Source: Dyadobacter luticola
GTDB lineage: Bacteria > Bacteroidota > Bacteroidia > Cytophagales > Spirosomataceae
Assembly: GCF_005860805.1 (NCBI RefSeq)
Contig: NZ_VCEJ01000005.1
Span: 310,001-374,000 of the forward strand
Direction: 5' to 3'
Length of the DNA: 64,000 bases
The position numbers were made by a program, and so were the translations under genes. Positions 62,627-64,000 of this stretch are shown here, in pieces (the stretch's first letter is position 1; each line of letters starts with the position of its first letter). Under the pieces are notes generated by a model, which saw only the letters and a list, made by a program, of their open reading frames with translations, was not told where the DNA came from and ran no database searches.

Positions 62627-63364
62627 ATGAAAAAGAACCTACTATTTTTATTTCTTGCCATCACCGCAGCCACATTATCACAATCCACATTCGCTCAGGT
62701 GAGTGGAAAAATCGTCCCCGATAAGCAGCGCGCAACCCAGTGGAAACCTGCGGTTGGCCAATATTACTTCAGTCACGCGCTGGTTTTTGACTATCAAAAC
62801 AAAGCAGACAAAACCAGCGGCCAGCTGAAAGTGTACATTGACCCGGTGACCGGCGCAATGTGTTTCAGAAAGGAATCGAGCTTTGGGCAGGGCGGAAAAA
62901 CATTCGATTTTGTGATCGGTTTTCCGGACGGTAAATACATTTTCTGCGGCACTGACGGCGGCAAAAAAGTGCGGATCAATGAAGTAGTGAAAGAATTAAA
63001 GCCTGACGCCGAGACCAAAGCCCAGCAAAAATCGGATTTTGAAACCTACGCCATCCCGACTGGTAACAAGAGAGTCGATTTCGGCATGGAAAGCCTGGAA
63101 TACGATTTGAGCTACGCTACTTCCGATAACAAAGACAAAATCTGGCTTACAAAAACACCTTTCAGTGTTTACCCGCTTTACGGGATCGAATTTGTAGAAA
63201 GTGCTGTCAGCCTGCCGGTTACATTTGATTATATGCATTTATTGACAGCGAATCAGCTGCTTTCTGAAATCAATTCAAAAGACCTGGTGCTGAAACTGAC
63301 TGACATTGTAAAAGAACCTTTCACAGCAATTACAAAAGGTTATACAGTATTGAAATTAGAATAA
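62627..63364 (+). CDS. hypothetical secreted protein
   Basis: 245 residues. Signal peptide KNLLFLFLAITAATLSQSTFAQ. The mature part is beta-rich without cysteine pairs (VSGKIVPDKQRATQWKPAVG, QGGKTFDFVIGFPDGKYIF, GKKVRINEVVKELKPDAETK). It ends TAITKGYTVLKLE. I see no known domain. It is divergent from lpxH and ends in a hairpin terminator at 63366. Confidence 0.7.
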   Translation: MKKNLLFLFLAITAATLSQSTFAQVSGKIVPDKQRATQWKPAVGQYYFSHALVFDYQNKADKTSGQLKVYIDPVTGAMCFRKESSFGQGGKTFDFVIGFPDGKYIFCGTDGGKKVRINEVVKELKPDAETKAQQKSDFETYAIPTGNKRVDFGMESLEYDLSYATSDNKDKIWLTKTPFSVYPLYGIEFVESAVSLPVTFDYMHLLTANQLLSEINSKDLVLKLTDIVKEPFTAITKGYTVLKLE

Positions 63365-63365
63365 A

Positions 63366-63403
63366 AAGAAGGCCGGCTTCACATTGAAACCGGCCTTCTT
63401 ATT
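63366..63403. terminator. bidirectional terminator before DUF4494
   Basis: AAGAAGGCCGG (63366-63376) pairs with CCGGCCTTCTT (63390-63400) over 11 bp with a 13-nt loop. It is flanked by an A run upstream and by ATTTAT downstream, and lies between convergent genes. Confidence 0.8.
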
Positions 63404-63420
63404 TATACAGTTGCATCCTT

Positions 63421-63951
63421 TTACGCAGTTGCAGCCTCGGCAGGTAAAGCCTCAGAAGCCGCCCGCTCCGCCTTCACCTCGGCAAGCGGACGCATATTAG
63501 CCGGAATTTCAGGCTCTGCTTCTTCCTCAGATTGGTATGGGAAAACGTCCAAAATTGGCGTCAGGTTAATATCGGTCGTTTCGTAGGGGATCAAAAAGTT
63601 GCGCATACTTTCGTTGATCCGGTCGAGCGCCTGCTGGATACCGTCGGCATTCACCAGCATATAATTGACGATTTTCTTTTCCTTCCCGCTTTTTTCGTCC
63701 ACCGAAAAATAAATCACTTTTGCCTTGAACCACTGCTCGCCCTCTTCGTAGGCAAACAAATCCGCGAGCCGCATTCTCGTAATACTCGTCACGCTGAAAT
63801 CGCTGGCACCCGTCACGATCTGCTTGTACAGTCTCGCTTCCGATTCCGTATAAGAAACAGCATCAACCAGATACACCTCATTAATCGTTTTGAGGCTTCC
63901 CGCTTCGTCCTCTTTTTGATACCTGATCTTTCCTAAATACCAGCTTGCCAT
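63421..63951 (-). CDS. DUF4494 family protein
   Basis: 176 residues. The N-terminus ASWYLGKIRYQKEDEAGSLKTINEVYLVDAVSYTESEARLY (in part) is the DUF4494 signature, common in Bacteroidota. The C-terminal ~30 residues are Glu/Ala-rich and likely disordered (EAEPEIPANMRPLAEVKAER). Its function is not known. A TACATTTG element on the minus strand precedes the start. Confidence 0.88.
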   Translation of the reverse strand: MASWYLGKIRYQKEDEAGSLKTINEVYLVDAVSYTESEARLYKQIVTGASDFSVTSITRMRLADLFAYEEGEQWFKAKVIYFSVDEKSGKEKKIVNYMLVNADGIQQALDRINESMRNFLIPYETTDINLTPILDVFPYQSEEEAEPEIPANMRPLAEVKAERAASEALPAEAATA

Positions 63952-63979
63952 AGATTTTTGTGTTTTTGAATAAAGTCTG

Positions 63980-63987
63980 CAAATGTA
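63980..63987 (-). promoter_or_regulatory. -7 element TACATTTG of the DUF4494 gene
   Basis: An exact TAnnTTTG match read on the minus strand, 28 nt before ATG 63951. The -33 region lies outside the window. Confidence 0.5.
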
Positions 63988-64000
63988 GACGCTGGCCCCA

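Overview
The window looks like a chromosome segment of a Bacteroidota bacterium, most probably Cytophagales/Spirosomaceae and perhaps Dyadobacter or a relative. The reasons are a fused lpxC-fabZ gene, a type IX secretion (T9SS) sorting domain, a TonB-dependent receptor with a carboxypeptidase-regulatory N-terminus, a 'gliding'-type VFTPNGDG protein, TAnnTTTG-type promoters and roughly balanced GC in the housekeeping genes. The genus is inference; no rRNA is present.

Layout. 0-3 kb: a secreted-sugar module with a NodB-like deacetylase fold protein, a Tat-exported GH109-like Gfo/Idh/MocA protein and a cupin. 3-10.3 kb: an uptake-type cluster of two AhpD-like CxxC proteins, a TonB receptor, an MFS permease and a DUF3179 membrane protein. 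10.4-22.4 kb (minus strand): an accessory island. A lipoprotein, an ECF sigma factor and a membrane partner with a barrel-like C-terminus lead to a 2014-residue SpvB/VCBS/Rhs polymorphic toxin. Behind it come a probable immunity gene, a frameshifted small gene, an orphan immunity-like gene and small secreted proteins; the part after the Rhs gene is clearly AT-rich. 22.7-28.7 kb: an MBOAT acyltransferase with an SGNH-like partner, a PNPOx-like protein, a CE15-like esterase and an FG-GAP membrane protein.

28.78-29.50 kb holds the most unusual object: a promoter followed by six tandem tRNA(CAU)-derived units. One is an intact cloverleaf. The other five are truncated and/or carry short GC-rich, hairpin-forming inserts in the D-loop, the anticodon stem or the T-stem, and four units end in the same hairpin terminator. 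I do not know a described system with this structure.

29.5-64 kb is mostly core: an HD hydrolase, the lipid A operon lpxD-lpxC/fabZ-lpxA, a MOSC protein, an NHL lipoprotein with a T9SS-secreted sugar-dehydrogenase-like propeller, tsaD-tamB, an M16 peptidase, tandem PafA-like phosphatases, NfeD plus SPFH, an acyl-CoA dehydrogenase, ugd-uxs (UDP-glucuronate to UDP-xylose), frr-pyrH, a biotin carrier, a tRNA-dihydrouridine synthase, a CPBP protease, a DUF2007 protein and cdsA, lpxH, and DUF4494. Envelope biogenesis is the recurring theme: lipid A, polysaccharide nucleotide sugars, outer-membrane assembly and phospholipid synthesis. Two intergenic loci also share an unusual 10-bp-period repeat (4316-4455 and 26807-26876). 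All functional calls come from reading motifs by eye; no database search was run.
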